Shown in pieces: positions 18,881 through 31,800 of a DNA stretch of 64,000 bases. The stretch comes from Lytechinus pictus (lineage: Eukaryota > Echinodermata > Echinoidea > Temnopleuroida > Toxopneustidae). The number at the start of each line of letters is the position of its first letter. Position 1 is the stretch's first letter. The stretch lies in contig NC_087258.1 in assembly GCF_037042905.1 (NCBI RefSeq), forward strand, positions 12,265,501 to 12,329,500, written 5' to 3'. Both the position numbers and the translations under genes were made by a program. The notes below the pieces were generated by a model. The model did no database searches. It was not told the origin of the DNA and saw nothing but the letters and a program-made list of their open reading frames with translations.

Positions 18881-20855
18881 AATGCATAACGTATATGTAC
18901 AGAATGTTCCAGCATTAAGATTCACATTAGGATTTGAATGTAAAACGAAACATTAACAAACTTAGCAGCAAACAAAACGCAGACGGGCACTCGTTTGACG
19001 TATAGTAAAATATCAATAAATCAAATTAATTAAGAAGGACATCTTGAAAATACTGATAATATACACCAAATCATCAAGGTCATGCTAACACAAAATAAGC
19101 ACAACAGTGGATGTTCTGCAAGTTATTTATAAATTACAAGTTCTTTTAAACATTCTCTTAAATGAAATGACAGAATGTCTATACGTCTATATGACGTATA
19201 GACAGAACGCAAAGCGTGCGGATCACTTACGGGAGACCCCCACGCGAAGCGCAAAAACTTTGATGTTCCAATTTTTAATTTTTAATAAAAATGATAACAC
19301 CTCTTGTACCTTCATCCACCATCATGTCCACTGTTAACTGTAATTTTATTGACTTTTGACTATTCAAGAATGAGGTAATTGACCGTGTGTGGCAAAACAC
19401 TTAGCGTTCAATATTGGGAGCCCCCTACTAACTGCGTGTAGCGATGAAGCAATGATTATTTTTAATTCAAATAAAGAAGAGAAACCAAAATGTTTTTCTT
19501 TGAATTTTAATGCTGTCTTCTTAAAACGATTTTTTAAAATTATTGTATTTTGAGTCCGAGAAACATGTCACAAGACGGTTCTGCAGGAAGCGATGCTATC
19601 CCCTCCCCCCCCCCACCCCCTCCGCTCAAAGCGCATACAGTAAGCTTTTAAAGTTTGATCATATTTAAATAATAATACACAAAATTTACAAAACGTTTTA
19701 TTTAGAACTTAATGCTTTAACGAGCAAAGAAAAGAAAGGGTGTCGTATTGAGAATATACGAGATATTTAGGGAAATGAATTACGCAGAACATAAAAGTGA
19801 AAACATCATTATGACAATTAATTATGCATACATTATAGATACAATCGGAAAATATAAGATTGAAATACAAAGGGTCGATATGTGACTCAATTCAATCAAT
19901 ACTGATAATTAAGAACGTAAGCTACTAAAATACAAAATACAATATGAATAGAAAAAAGTTGACTAAATACACTTTAATTGTATATATTTTATGTTATACC
20001 AGCTTTATGATAATTATAGAATTTGCTGCCAAAAAACATATTTTGATAATGTTAATAATAACAAACATGATTAAAGTTTTCTTGCAGTGAAAAATAAGAA
20101 GAAATTAATATAATCCATTGCTGAATAGCAGTTAACTGAAAATCACTTTGTTCATAATACAATAAATTTTAATCATACTTAATTTCATTCTCGTTTTGAA
20201 TTGCTTATAAAGACAGGATGTTTATTTGGACCATTCAAGACGTAAGAAAGATTGAAACTTCTCAATTTAGATTAGACGTATATTGCAATGAAAACTGTTG
20301 CAAAATTGAGTTACATTTGGTTAAATCGGTTTCAAATGTGGACATAATACCTTACACGGTTACCTCAACAAATGGCATTTGCTGACATACGATTAACTTA
20401 CTGCTACAATAATCAAATGACCTAGTAGTAATGGTTGCTTGATTTTATTCTATTTTAAGAAGAACATTATTCAGATTTGGAGTTCATCAACCAACAAGAA
20501 CATTATTCTCGTCAAAATCTACATTGTCTAATGAACTAATATGCTTTCCTCTTTTTCGTACTTTTTGTACTTTTTATACTTTTTGTACTTTTTTGTAAGA
20601 ATCGTGAAACTATTTCAAAACAAGACTGAACTACCCTATTGCTCTGTGATATTTCATGGTATGATAAGACCATCATTGTGAAGAATGATCCGGAAATTAG
20701 CATTTGCTTATATCACTTTCCAAAAATATAATGGAATTCGCTTTTTTTTCAAGTAGTTTATCATGTTAATTGATATAATTATTGTGCCCTAGTTTTAATG
20801 TCACCCGAATGAGGGGAACTCGGCGGTATGGCGGGAAGTTTCACCCCAGAAATTA

Positions 20856-20863
20856 TGACGTCA
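20856..20863. promoter_or_regulatory. TGACGTCA palindrome (CRE-like), unit 1
   Basis: A perfect CREB/ATF consensus palindrome in a GC-richer patch (CGGCGGTATGGCGGGAAGTT precedes it). It is conserved at 24612-24619 in unit 2. No transcript start is identified. Confidence 0.35.
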
Positions 20864-21974
20864 CAATGGTCAAGCCAGGGTCTAGATAGATAAGTGAGTC
20901 AGTGTGGGGGTAGATTAGGAAAGGCTTTGTGTAGAGGAAGATAGCTATTATGAGTATAATCACCAGCTTGTTTTAACCTGACAAACTAGCCCAGGTACAG
21001 GTGAAATATATTCCCCATGGGGTTAACACTTCAAATTAACTTCAAAATTAACTTCATATACAAAATAGCTTCGATCAAAGTTAAGAATTTATCAATGAAT
21101 GGAATACTCCGCAGGAAGTGGATAATGTTCAAACAATGTTGGTTGACAAGCCTGAAATTCATTAATATTCTCTCTTCTCTGCAGAGCGCGTATTCGGTCG
21201 TGATTGCTGGTTAAATGATTTCATAGGTACTGTTGGTTCTATGCAGGTATAATGGCTTGTCTGACATGGCAACGATCTTGTGTATATTGCATCTTTTGAC
21301 CTATATGGGACGCAGTCTTGACGGTTCTGTGGATCCGAAGTTTTTGCTCTTTCTTTTTTTTCTTTTAGAAGTTTATTACCCTGTTCTGTTTTTATTCAAA
21401 TTATATTTTGAAAGTTATACGGTTCCTATGAAGATTCACGCTTCGTTTTTAAAGGCTCAGGTGACATTAGTTTTGACTGTATACCTGTATGATGTATATT
21501 TGTTGTTTAATTTCTTGGTCTATTGTAACTTTGTAAGATTCGGGATCAAGACGTGAAACTGTCTGTACCATACATTTTTGTTTTTATTCATTATACCGGT
21601 CGTTTTATCCTAATGAAAAGATTAATAAACAATGCGATAAAAGGAAACGGATCTGATCAGGTATCATAGTAATATATTTTCAGGTTTTAAGAAATAGTAT
21701 GTAAATAAAAAGCATTATCAAAGGTATTCTCATTATTACCTTATATCATAATATTAATTTTAATGTTTTCATTATACTATCATTGCTACTTCATATATAA
21801 AATTATTGCAACAAATTGTAGTTTTGTTTAATTTATATTCAACATTTGTTACGAAATTTCATTGATTTGTCTGTATTATCGATTGTATTGAATATGTATT
21901 GTTACTTTGATTATATCTTGAAAAAAAATTGTTGAACGGAAGTAAATAAATCTAAATCTAAATCTACTTATATA

Positions 21975-22005
21975 ATTAGGGTAGTATAGTAGTAGTAGTA
22001 GTCGT

Positions 22006-22039
<34 letters not shown>

Positions 22040-22056
22040 TAGTATTAGTTGAAGTT

Positions 22057-22087
<31 letters not shown>

Positions 22088-22300
22088 CTGTAGTAGTATT
22101 ATACTAGGAGTAGTAGTAGCAGCAGCAGTAGTAATATATAGTAGTATTGATGTATGAAATACAGTGATAATGAAGATGATGGTGATAATGTTGATGATAA
22201 TGAAAAGTAACTCTAATACAAGTGGTGATAATGATGATAATAATAATAATGATGATGATGATGATGATAATAATGATAATAATAAATAATGATGATGATT
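21975..22300. repeat. TAG/AGC/GAT trinucleotide microsatellites, unit 1
   Basis: AGTAGTAGT and AGCAGCAGC runs are followed by GATGATGATAATAAT runs. The matching tract in unit 2 (about 25742-26090) has different repeat counts. Confidence 0.8.
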
Positions 22301-24611
22301 AATTTCCGTTCAAAAATAATATAAAGTAATATAAATAAGATCCAACCTTAAGGAGTGACATTTTAAAGAAAAGCAGTATAAATTAAAACATATAGAATTG
22401 GAAATGAGGGGGTCCACTCAAATAAATGCTTGTAAAGTCTGGACCCTCCTAATCAGAGAAAGAAAGAAAAAAAGGAAAAATAGAAAGAAAGAAAGAAAGA
22501 TAGAAAGAAAGAAGAAAATAGAGAACCCCTATTATTCCATTGAGACAGATATTTATTTATTTATTTATTTATTTATTTCTGATATTTTGACAGGGTAGCC
22601 CATTCACCAATAAGTAGTGGTCTTCCATGAGGCCCTGAATAACAATAAACATATTTACAAAATGCATAACGTATATGTACAGAATGTTCCAGCATTAAGA
22701 TTCACATTAGGATTTGAATGTAAAACGAAACATTAACAAACTTAGCAGCAAACAAAACGCAGACGGGCACTCGTTTGACGTATAGTAAAATATCAATAAA
22801 TCAAATTAATTAAGAAGGACATCTTGAAAATACTGATAATATACACCAAATCATCAAGGTCATGCTAACACAAAATAAGCACAACAGTGGATGTTCTGCA
22901 AGTTATTTATAAATTACAAGTTCTTTTAAACATTCTCTTAAATGAAATGACAGAATGTCTATACGTCTATATGACGTATAGACAGAACGCAAAGCGTGCG
23001 GATCACTTACGGGAGACCCCCACGCGAAGCGCAAAAACTTTGATGTTCCAATTTTTAATTTTTAATAAAAATGATAACACCTCTTGTACCTTCATCCACC
23101 ATCATGTCCACTGTTAACTGTAATTTTATTGACTTTTGACTATTCAAAAATGAGGTAATTGACCGTGTGTGGCAAAACACTTAGCGTTCAATATTGGGAG
23201 CCCCCTACTAAATGCGTGTAGCGATGAAGCAATGATTATTTTTAATTCAAATAAAGAAGAGAAACCAAAATGTTTTTCTTTGAATTTTAATGCTGTCTTC
23301 TTAAAACGATTTTTTAAAATTATTGTATTTTGAGTCCGAGAAACATGTCACAAGACGGTTCTGCAGGAAGCGATGCTATCCCCCCCCCCCACCCCCTCCG
23401 CTCAAAGCGCATACAGTAAGCTTTTAAAGTTTGATCATATTTAAATAATAATACACAAAATTTACAAAACGTTTTATTTAGAACTTAATGCTTTAACGAG
23501 CAAAGAAAAGAAAGGGTGTCGTATTGAGAATATACGAGATATTTAGGGAAATGAATTACGCAGAACATAAAAGTGAAAACATCATTATGACAATTAATTA
23601 TGCATACATTATAGATACAATCGGAAAATATAAGATTGAAATACAAAGGGTCGATATGTGACTCAATTCAATCAATACTGATAATTAAGAACGTAAGCTA
23701 CTAAAATACAAAATACAATATGAATAGAAAAAAGTTGACTAAATACACTTTAATTGTATATATTTTATGTTATACCAGCTTTATGATAATTATAGAATTT
23801 GCTGCCAAAAAACATATTTTGATAATGTTAATAATAACAAACATGATTAAAGTTTTCTTGCAGTGAAAAATAAGAAGAAATTAATATAATCCATTGCTGA
23901 ATAGCAGTTAACTGAAAATCACTTTGTTCATAATACAATAAATTTTAATCATACTTAATTTCATTCTCGTTTTGAATTGCTTATAAAGACAGGATGTTTA
24001 TTTGGACCATTCAAGACGTAAGAAAGATTGAAACTTCTCAATTTAGATTAGACGTATATTGCAATGAAAACTGTTGCAAAATTGAGTTACATTTGGTTAA
24101 ATCGGTTTCAAATGTGGACATAATACCTTACACGGTTACCTCAACAAATGGCATTTGCTGACATACGATTAACTTACTGCTACAATAATCAAATGACCTA
24201 GTAGTAATGGTTGCTTGATTTTATTCTATTTTAAGAAGAACATTATTCAGATTTGGAGTTCATCAACCAACAAGAACATTATTCTCGTCAAAATCTACAT
24301 TGTCTAATGAACTAATATGCTTTCCTCTTTTTTTTACTTTTTGTACTTTTTATACTTTTTGTACTTTTTTGTAAGAATCGTGAAACTATTTCAAAACAAA
24401 ACTGAACTACCCTATTGCTCTGTGACATTTCATGGTATGATAAGACCATCATTGTGAAGAATGATCCGGAAATTAGCATTTGCTTATATCACTTTCCAAA
24501 AATATAATGGAATTCGCTTTTTTTTCAAGTAGTTTATCATGTTAATTGATATAATTATTGTGCCCTAGTTTTAACTCGGCGGTATGGCGGGAAGTTTCAC
24601 CCCAGAAATTA

Positions 24612-24619
24612 TGACGTCA
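24612..24619. promoter_or_regulatory. TGACGTCA palindrome (CRE-like), unit 2
   Basis: This is the conserved copy of the site at 20856-20863. Confidence 0.35.
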
Positions 24620-25739
24620 CAATGGTCAAGCCAGGGTCTAGATAGATAAGTGAGTCAGTGTGGGGGGTAGATTAGGAAAGGCTTTGTGTAGAGGAAGATA
24701 GCTATTATGAGTATAATCACCAGCTTGTTTTAACCTGACAAACTAGCCCAGGTACAGGTGAAATATATTCCCCATGGGGTTAACACTTCAAATTAACTTC
24801 AAAATTAACTTCATATACAAAATAGCTTCGATCAAAGTTAAGAATTTATCAATGAATGGAATACTCCGCAGGAAGTGGTTAATGTTCAAACAATGTTGGT
24901 TGACAAGCCTGAAATTCATTAATATTCTCTCTTCTCTGCAGAGCGCGTATTCGGTCGCGATTGCTGGTTAAATGATTTCATAGGTACTGTTGGTTCTATG
25001 CAGGTATAATGGCTTGTCTGACATGGCAACGATCTTGTGTATATTGCATCTTTTGACCTATATGGGACGCAGTCTTGACGGTTCTGTGGATCCGAAGTTT
25101 TTGCTCTTTCTTCTTTTTCTTTTAGAAGTTTATTACCCTGTTCTGTTTTTATTCAAATTATATTTTGAAAGTTATACGGTTCCTATGAAGATTCACGCTT
25201 CGTTTTTAAAGGCTCCGGTGCCATTTTGATAGTTTTGACTGTATACCTGTATGATGTATATTTGTTGTTTAATTTCTTGGTCTATTGTAACTTTGTAAGA
25301 TTCGGGATCAAGACGTGAAACCGTCTGTACCATACATTTTTGTTTTTATCCATTATACCGGTCGTTTTATCCTTATGAAAAGATTAATAAACAATGCGAT
25401 AAAAGGAAACGGATCTGATCAGGTATCATTGTAATATATTTTCAGGTTTTAAGAAATAGTATGTAAATAGAAAGCATTATCATAGGTATTCTCATTATTA
25501 CCATATATCATATCATTAATTTTAATGTTTTCATTATACTATCATTGCTACTTCATATATAAAATTATTGCAACAAATTGTAGTTTTGTTTAATTTATAT
25601 TCAACATTTGTTACGAAATTTCATTGATTTGTCTGTATTATCGATTATATTGAATGTGTATTGTTACTTTGATTATATCTTGAAAAAAAATTGTTGAACG
25701 GAAATAAATAAATCTAAATCTAAATCTACTTATATAATT

Positions 25740-25822
25740 AGGGTAGTAATAGTAGTAGTAGTAGTCGTAGCAGCAACAGCAGCAGCAGTAGTAGTAGTAG
25801 TAGTATAGTATTAGTTGAAGTT

Positions 25823-25880
<58 letters not shown>

Positions 25881-26095
25881 CTGTAGTAGTATTATACTAG
25901 TAGTAGTAGCAGCAGCAGTAGTAATAGTAGTATTAATGTATGAATTACAGTGATAATGATAATGAAGATGATGGTGATAATGTTGATGATAATGAAGAGT
26001 AACTCTAATACAAGTGGTGATGATGATGATATTAATAAGAATGATGATGATGATGATGATGATAATAATGATAATAATAAATAATGATGATGATT
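25740..26095. repeat. TAG/GAT microsatellites, unit 2
   Basis: The TAG run is clearly expanded relative to unit 1, showing replication-slippage divergence between the two tandem units. Confidence 0.8.
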
Positions 26096-26252
26096 AATTT
26101 CCGTTCAAAAATAATATAAAGTAATATAAATAAGATACAACCTTAAGGAGTGACATTTTAAAGAAAAGCAGTATAAATTAAAACATATAGAATTGGAAAT
26201 GAGGGGGTCCACTAAAATCAATGCTTGTAAAGTCTAGACCCCCCCCCTAATT

Positions 26253-29200
26253 GAGAATATAGAAATAACTGGGTACTTGGTATGATGCATGCGTATAAAA
26301 AAAAAAAGAGGAAGAAATTAAAAAAAAACAAGGGAATAAACATTCTTTAAAAATAACTTCATGCAGAGAAGAAGTGCAAGGTTAGCATAAATACCTATCG
26401 GTATAAAACATAGGTGTGTTGCTAATGGCGCACCCCTGGTTAACAAGTGGGTCCAGACACTGGGTGTAATCCGCCACGTAGTCCATGGCTGAGCCTTATC
26501 ACTACAGACAATCCAAGCCTATAAATAGTCCCGCCTGATGATATCCAATTCAAAATCACACGATCGAATTTTCTCTCCCAACACGTCTTTGAGTATATGT
26601 TCCAATTATAGGTTCCTCCTAGGTCGTGTAGAATCGGGAAGAATCATTCACTGCAGTTAATTTTGAGCACTAAATAAAATCCCGAACGTTTTTTCAACTC
26701 TTCTTGATTGAGGTAGTTTGGAAAAAGAGTATATAGTTATGCCTTTACATTAATAATACTCGATTATCCTGTTCATAGTTATAGTCCTTTATTTATAACT
26801 CTTTTAACAATACACAGCGAAAGTCGTTGCGGTTGACTTAGAGTCTCACATACATATTTATTTTCCGTTGTACTCCGGGCAATCAATTAGCGGAATATAA
26901 TCAACTACATCCCTACAAAATTATCCTTTCACAACTCATGTCATGCACAAGAAGACGCACAGATCTGAATCCAGCTTCGACCGATTTAAAATTGGTCTTG
27001 CAAAATAGTCCTTTCTTGCCTCAATAATTGCATTTTTGCCCTCTTAGATGGATTGGTGGATTGGCATGAAGATGACCACATGCGAATCATGATTGTATGC
27101 ATGAGAAGTTTTAACTTTGCACAACCCTTAAGATTAATCATGAGAATTTGACAAATAAATAGTCAACAGTCTCTGTGTTGTGAAATTACATTACAGCAAC
27201 CGAAATGTGACGACGTCAATTTTCCGGCTCATAAATGGATCTTTCAAAGAGAAATCCCCGAGTGAATTGTGAAATATCTATCACGGATTGTTTGATCTTG
27301 ATCGGATCTTGGTAAGGATAATCTTTGAAGATCATTGACGATCGTAGTTGTACCGCTGGCGAATAAAACGGTTATTATGAAATAGCACGCAGCTCACTTC
27401 ATCTCCTGGTGAATATTAGCCTCAACACCAAGTTGGTGTCCAGTCGCCTGGAGTTCTTCAGTATTCAAACCAATCTTCTATCAAGTCCTTTCATACTCTC
27501 TTCCCCATCATGCCAAAGGTATACCGAAATGGATATGCAGCACCGAGGGTCCAAACCTGCTTCAGGGTGTCATCGAGACTTTCCAACACTTACAGATGAC
27601 AGATATGCTATTAAATCGTTTTCCAATTAACAAATATCCACATTCAAGGTCATTACGTCATTAACACAACTGAAAGGTAGATTCGCAAGACTGAATTCGA
27701 TTGGAAATCTTCAAATGGCCTGATTCAGAGACGTGGCTCAGGTGTTGGCATTCGTTCTCCAAATTACCCCAGATCTTGGTGAATATTGGCTAACAGCTTG
27801 TAGCACCGTTGTATTGGTATCCGAACGTAGAGAAGTGAAATAACCATTCGGTGTTAGCAAGAAATCAAAGATTTCCGCTTCCCCGTGTCCATGTTATCGC
27901 GTCCTCGGGTATGACTAACGATTTATCCCCTTCCTCGCGATCTACCCCTCTCTGGCTTGAAAAAAGGTTTGCTTCCAAAAATAGCTTCTAGATTCTTGCA
28001 CATGTACAACGAGGGAAGTTAGCCTCCTTCTTGGTGATAAAAATAGAGACTCGGTAGTACATGCGCACTTTTCTTCTTCTTCTTCGGGAAGGAATGATAA
28101 TGAATAATGAGGAAGGACATGAGATCTGTTTCACTCATTCATGAGGATGAAACGGGGACATGCAGCCTTAAGAAGTGCCCTCTTTCAGTTTCCATATTGT
28201 CCCTGGTTACTGAACAAGTGTGCTTGGACTTCTTCAAAGCAGTAATCGCGACCTCATATTCAAAGGCAGTCTTGTCCCGCAGTCTTCTAAATTTTCAATT
28301 AACAAAAACAAAGCGTCTCCCCAGTGTTTGATAATAAGAATACTCTCGAAATTGGAAGAGGCAAAACTGGGTAAAAGCGAGGAGGGTTCGCGTTTCCTCG
28401 ACAAAAGAACTTCTCAATCACGTTATGTTAATGTCATGTTCACCATTTGATAAGGCCCATCAGCTGCTACGGATGTTTCTCGTAATATCAGGAGCGTGTG
28501 GTTTGCCTTTTACTTTTCGAAGATTTCCCCTATTCCAGGCCCGTGTGTACGACCTTAAAGGCCTTCAAAATGTCATGAAATTCAGCGCAATTTTATTTTA
28601 GTACAGATAGATTCGTGGACCTAGTTTCATAAAACTTTCTATCGATAGTAATTTGACAATCAGTTATTGTAACTTCCGTGGTAACTTTGTCTATGATCAG
28701 CGTTGTTTGCCAATTTACCGTCACATAGCAGTTTCACCGATAAATTACTTTGGTTCGTTATAAGCAATGGCTCACTGGATCCTGGTATAAGGATTTTTTA
28801 AGCCATTAATTCATAAAATGTAAATATTAATTATTCATAATTTCCAAGCTGTAAAACGCACTGGCATTGGAACAGGTAAAATCAGATCCCATTGTGACAA
28901 GCCCTTGTTGGTCTAGCCTTAAAAAATGCAAGTGTTCTTACCACCTTCATTATTTTTCAATTTAGAGATGCACATTGTCATGCTAGATAGACCTATCTTC
29001 GTTGCGTCTCGCGTTCAGGAACTATATATTTCATGAAATATTGCTGTTTATAGTTATCATGAACAAAGCCAAGTAAGATCAGATGAAACCGTATCAATTA
29101 AAAAAATACATTATTACACATTGTCCGGTCGATTTATCTTTACTTTGTCTGGGGACAGTAATCCCCTCATTGAAGCATTGTGGGACCAATTATATCATTA

Positions 29201-29760
29201 TGTCACTTTAAAAGAGTAGTGTATAATATGTTGCGCTTGCACAAGGGATATCTAAGTTTAATTGCATCTGCTGTCTTGTCAACTTAAATACATCCACGTG
29301 CAGAACTGGTTTTAACAGCCTTTAAAATACGAAACATTCAATTCCAATTTTGATTATCATCACTGAGGACACCATACGGCGGACCCATCATAATGGACCT
29401 GAAGTGATTGACGTAACCCTGTCGAAATGGAGACACTTACTGGACATACATGTCACGCAGTCTTTGTTGAAAAACAACAATATCATTATTAACGATGCTT
29501 ATATCTTTGGTGTTAGTACTACTACCATAACACAATATATCCATGTGTGATGTTGTAATGATTGTCTTGCCATTTGTTTATTTTGTAATGAAAGTTGCAA
29601 TCTGTTATTCGATTACAAAACAAGAAAATGTTGACTTGAAGTACTTTTCTACTTTAAAATTCAATTCCGTTTATCTTAATCTAAAAAGGTTCAATTACAC
29701 ATTGAAATGTGGTCTAAATATTATAATTCGAATGCAAACCTGTATTTTTTAGTCTCAAAT
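26253..29760. other. Unassigned, partly GC-richer sequence
   Basis: No exon could be supported on either strand. A TATA-box-like TATAAATAG occurs at 26520-26528, and a moderately CpG-containing stretch runs from about 26.4 to 28.5 kb. The open frames at 27409-27630 and 28107-28331 have no splice context or recognisable domain. It could contain non-coding first exons. Confidence 0.3.
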
Positions 29761-29770
29761 CAAACAAAGT

Positions 29771-29852
29771 CCCCCCCCCCCTCTATCTCTCTCTCTCTCT
29801 CTCTCTCCTCCTCCTCCTCTCTCTCTCTCTCTCCTCCTCCTCCTCTCTCTGT
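29771..29852. repeat. CT / CTC microsatellite
   Basis: A C run is followed by alternating (CT)n and (CTC)n blocks, giving a pure pyrimidine tract. Confidence 0.8.
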
Positions 29853-30577
29853 TACAGCTTAGTGTGTTTCAAGCAGGGTTAGGCAACAGCAAGGCAGGGC
29901 AAGGCAGAGTTAAGTTAATAAGGAGAAATGCTCGTTTTAAGCTGAGTCATTGAAAGACAGGCCACGGCAGAGACTAGCTGCTGACAGGCCCACCAAATTC
30001 CCATTTCTGGTGGAATAATTCCCCGCTTTACCCGAACCAAGCTGCATATGATTAAGCGTGGGGGCTTAAAATAATTCGCGTTATCCATAATCATATAGGA
30101 TGCAAGCACGAGCTCAAGTAGTACGTGTCCTTAAAATAAACCGCCTACTCTGTACTTCCCTGCTTTTATACCCCTGGCTCAAGCTAGAATACTTGAAGTG
30201 TTTGCCCCCTATTATTTCAAAGCTTACTCTTTACATCCGATCACAATATAATTTTGATCAATATATACATCGAGTATCATTTAGCGTGATTGGTATATTT
30301 ACAATTTCTGATCAGTGATTTGAGGTTTAAATCTTATCCAGTTATCAATCTTCCATCCACTTTCAGAAAAAAAATGGTTTGAAATATAACAGTTGGTTTG
30401 TATGAACTTAACAATATAAAGCATACAATTTCAACCAACAGTAAGCAATTTCGTATTTTACCCAACCATTTTTTTTTAGATTGATTGATCAAAAACGTTT
30501 GATACTTGCAAAAGTTTGTGGACACGCAAACACCAATCATTTTTCCCGCTATAATGAACTATCATTTTTTAAAATGG

Positions 30578-30768
30578 GGTGTTAAAAACGACACCGGTTG
30601 GTGTTTCTATAAGACCACATCCTGAGGTATTAAAATTACACCCTGAAGATTGAACTCAACACCATGGAGTGTTAAAGTATAACCCAAGCTGTTGTAATAA
30701 CACCCATGGGTTAACACCGAATGAATGGTGTGGTCTTCTATGTACACTGGTTAACACCGCATTTATCT
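30578..30768. mobile_element. MITE built of GTGTTA/TAACAC blocks
   Basis: GGGGTGTTAAAAACGACACC at the left and TTAACACCG at the right bracket alternating ACACC and GGTGT motifs. The ACCACACC and GACCACA blocks resemble the element at 6798-7042. Confidence 0.5.
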
Positions 30769-30848
30769 TTCTGATCTTGTCATAAATGAGACACTGGTGG
30801 AATACCGATGTTATAGACATGTGATTAATTTAGAAAAAATATATATTG

Positions 30849-31108
30849 TCAAGTGATCAGTGATATGAATGTCTTGGCGCCACACACACGTTCTAATTTT
30901 ACGTGACGGGTCACGACCCCCAGGCACGACAACACGTTAATCCAAGCGTCAATTAGCGCACCAAGTTCGCGCGCGAGCAACGACAAGTAATTAAAAACCT
31001 TCGAAACGTGATGTGTTCCGATGAGCAGCAGATGAACGCAACCATCTTGCTGTCTTATTACAAGGACATGAAGTGATAGATGTTTTAGACTGGAGTCTTA
31101 TGATCTCG
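30849..31108 (-). other. CpG-rich patch with an open minus-strand frame
   Basis: Between a TAA near 31106 and a TGA at 30849-30851, the minus strand is open for about 85 codons (including RQQDGCVHLLLIGTHH and SLLARELGALIDAWIN). The plus strand has a CpG cluster (TTCGCGCGCGAGCAACG). It may be a coding exon, a CpG-rich promoter, or a repeat fragment. No domain is recognised and splice sites are unconvincing. Confidence 0.25.
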
Positions 31109-31243
31109 ACTTTCAGCTACTCCTGACAAAACGTGTTTTGGGTTGTGTTTTTTTTTTATTGTTTTCGATGGGTACTAAATCGGTTTCGGCAATGGTGGAG
31201 GAGGTCTGGAGTTTTTCTTGCCTCCAACATAAGCCCATCCCTA

Positions 31244-31427
31244 CTTTCGGTGTAGACATGTTAGTTATCTGCTAGCATTCGCCTACAATTAATTTCCTTG
31301 AAACTTGAAAGTGGGGTTTATAACTTTTTGTTGTACTTTTGGTGTAGACATGTTAGTTATCTGCTAGCATTCGCCTACAATTAATTTCCTTGAAACTTGA
31401 AAGTGGGGTTTATAACTTTTTGTTGTA
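31244..31427 (+). repeat. Tandem duplication, two copies of a 92-bp unit
   Basis: GGTGTAGACATGTTAGTTAT through TTTTTGTTGTAC is repeated head to tail with a 92-base period and only one or two mismatches, indicating a recent local duplication. Confidence 0.85.
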
Positions 31428-31529
31428 CGAGGTATGCCATTGAAAATTTGCCCTAACGTCGAGATGGTTGAAATAAAAGTCGAAAATGAAAATTCATAGA
31501 ATCATGAACCTGGAAATTAGGTTGGCAAG

Positions 31530-31800
31530 CACACACTTAGAAATAAAGGCTCACGTTTGCACCAAAACGCACCGATAGCGCCTTTTAGAGTGTAATATTG
31601 CACCTTGATTTGGAAAAAGGTCCACAAATGCACCCTTTGGCTACTATTTGCACCCAGAAATTCTCCTTTCGCACCCTGAAAGGTAAAACTTTTAAAAAGG
31701 TTCAAATTTGCCCCTTCATTAAATGGTTCGTCTCTGCACCTTTTAGGGTGCTTAATGTAGCTAAATGCACAATTGCACTCAATTAATTCACCATTATTCG
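31530..31800. repeat. Repeated 'tgcacc/gcaccct' motif block
   Basis: TTGCACC, GCACCCT and TTTTGCACC-type words recur irregularly. The 125-residue minus-strand frame here is a by-product of this composition and is not called as a gene. Confidence 0.3.

Larger units (their letters stand above)
18676..22454 (+). repeat. 3.78-kb tandem segmental duplication, unit 1
   Basis: This unit is repeated almost base for base immediately downstream at 22455-26252. It begins in the GAAA tract and ends near GGGGGTCCACTCAAATAAAT. It contains a LINE-like 3' tail on the minus strand, a TGACGTCA palindrome at 20856-20863, an acceptor/donor-like pair at about 21184-21225, an AATAAATCTAAATCTAAATC tail at about 21942, and TAG/GAT microsatellites. 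The short open frames in it (for example 19107-19337 and 21233-21556) show no recognisable domains, so it is treated as non-coding. Confidence 0.85.
22455..26252 (+). repeat. 3.78-kb tandem segmental duplication, unit 2
   Basis: This is near-identical to 18676-22454. Differences are a few substitutions, a shorter C run at about 23381, loss of about 20 bases around 24573 (the 'tgtcacccgaatgagggga' segment of unit 1 is missing), and longer TAG runs. Near-identity over non-coding sequence implies a very recent duplication, or two uncollapsed haplotypes in the assembly. Confidence 0.85.

Noticed and set aside
21233-21556. 107-residue hydrophobic frame in duplication unit 1
   Set aside because: The second unit breaks the frame after about 75 residues, and composition is that of AT-rich DNA; no evidence of selection.
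18676-26252. Possible gene or CRISPR-like array in the duplicated region
   Set aside because: Only two long tandem units with no short repeat-spacer structure, and no coding frames with domains; it is a segmental duplication.
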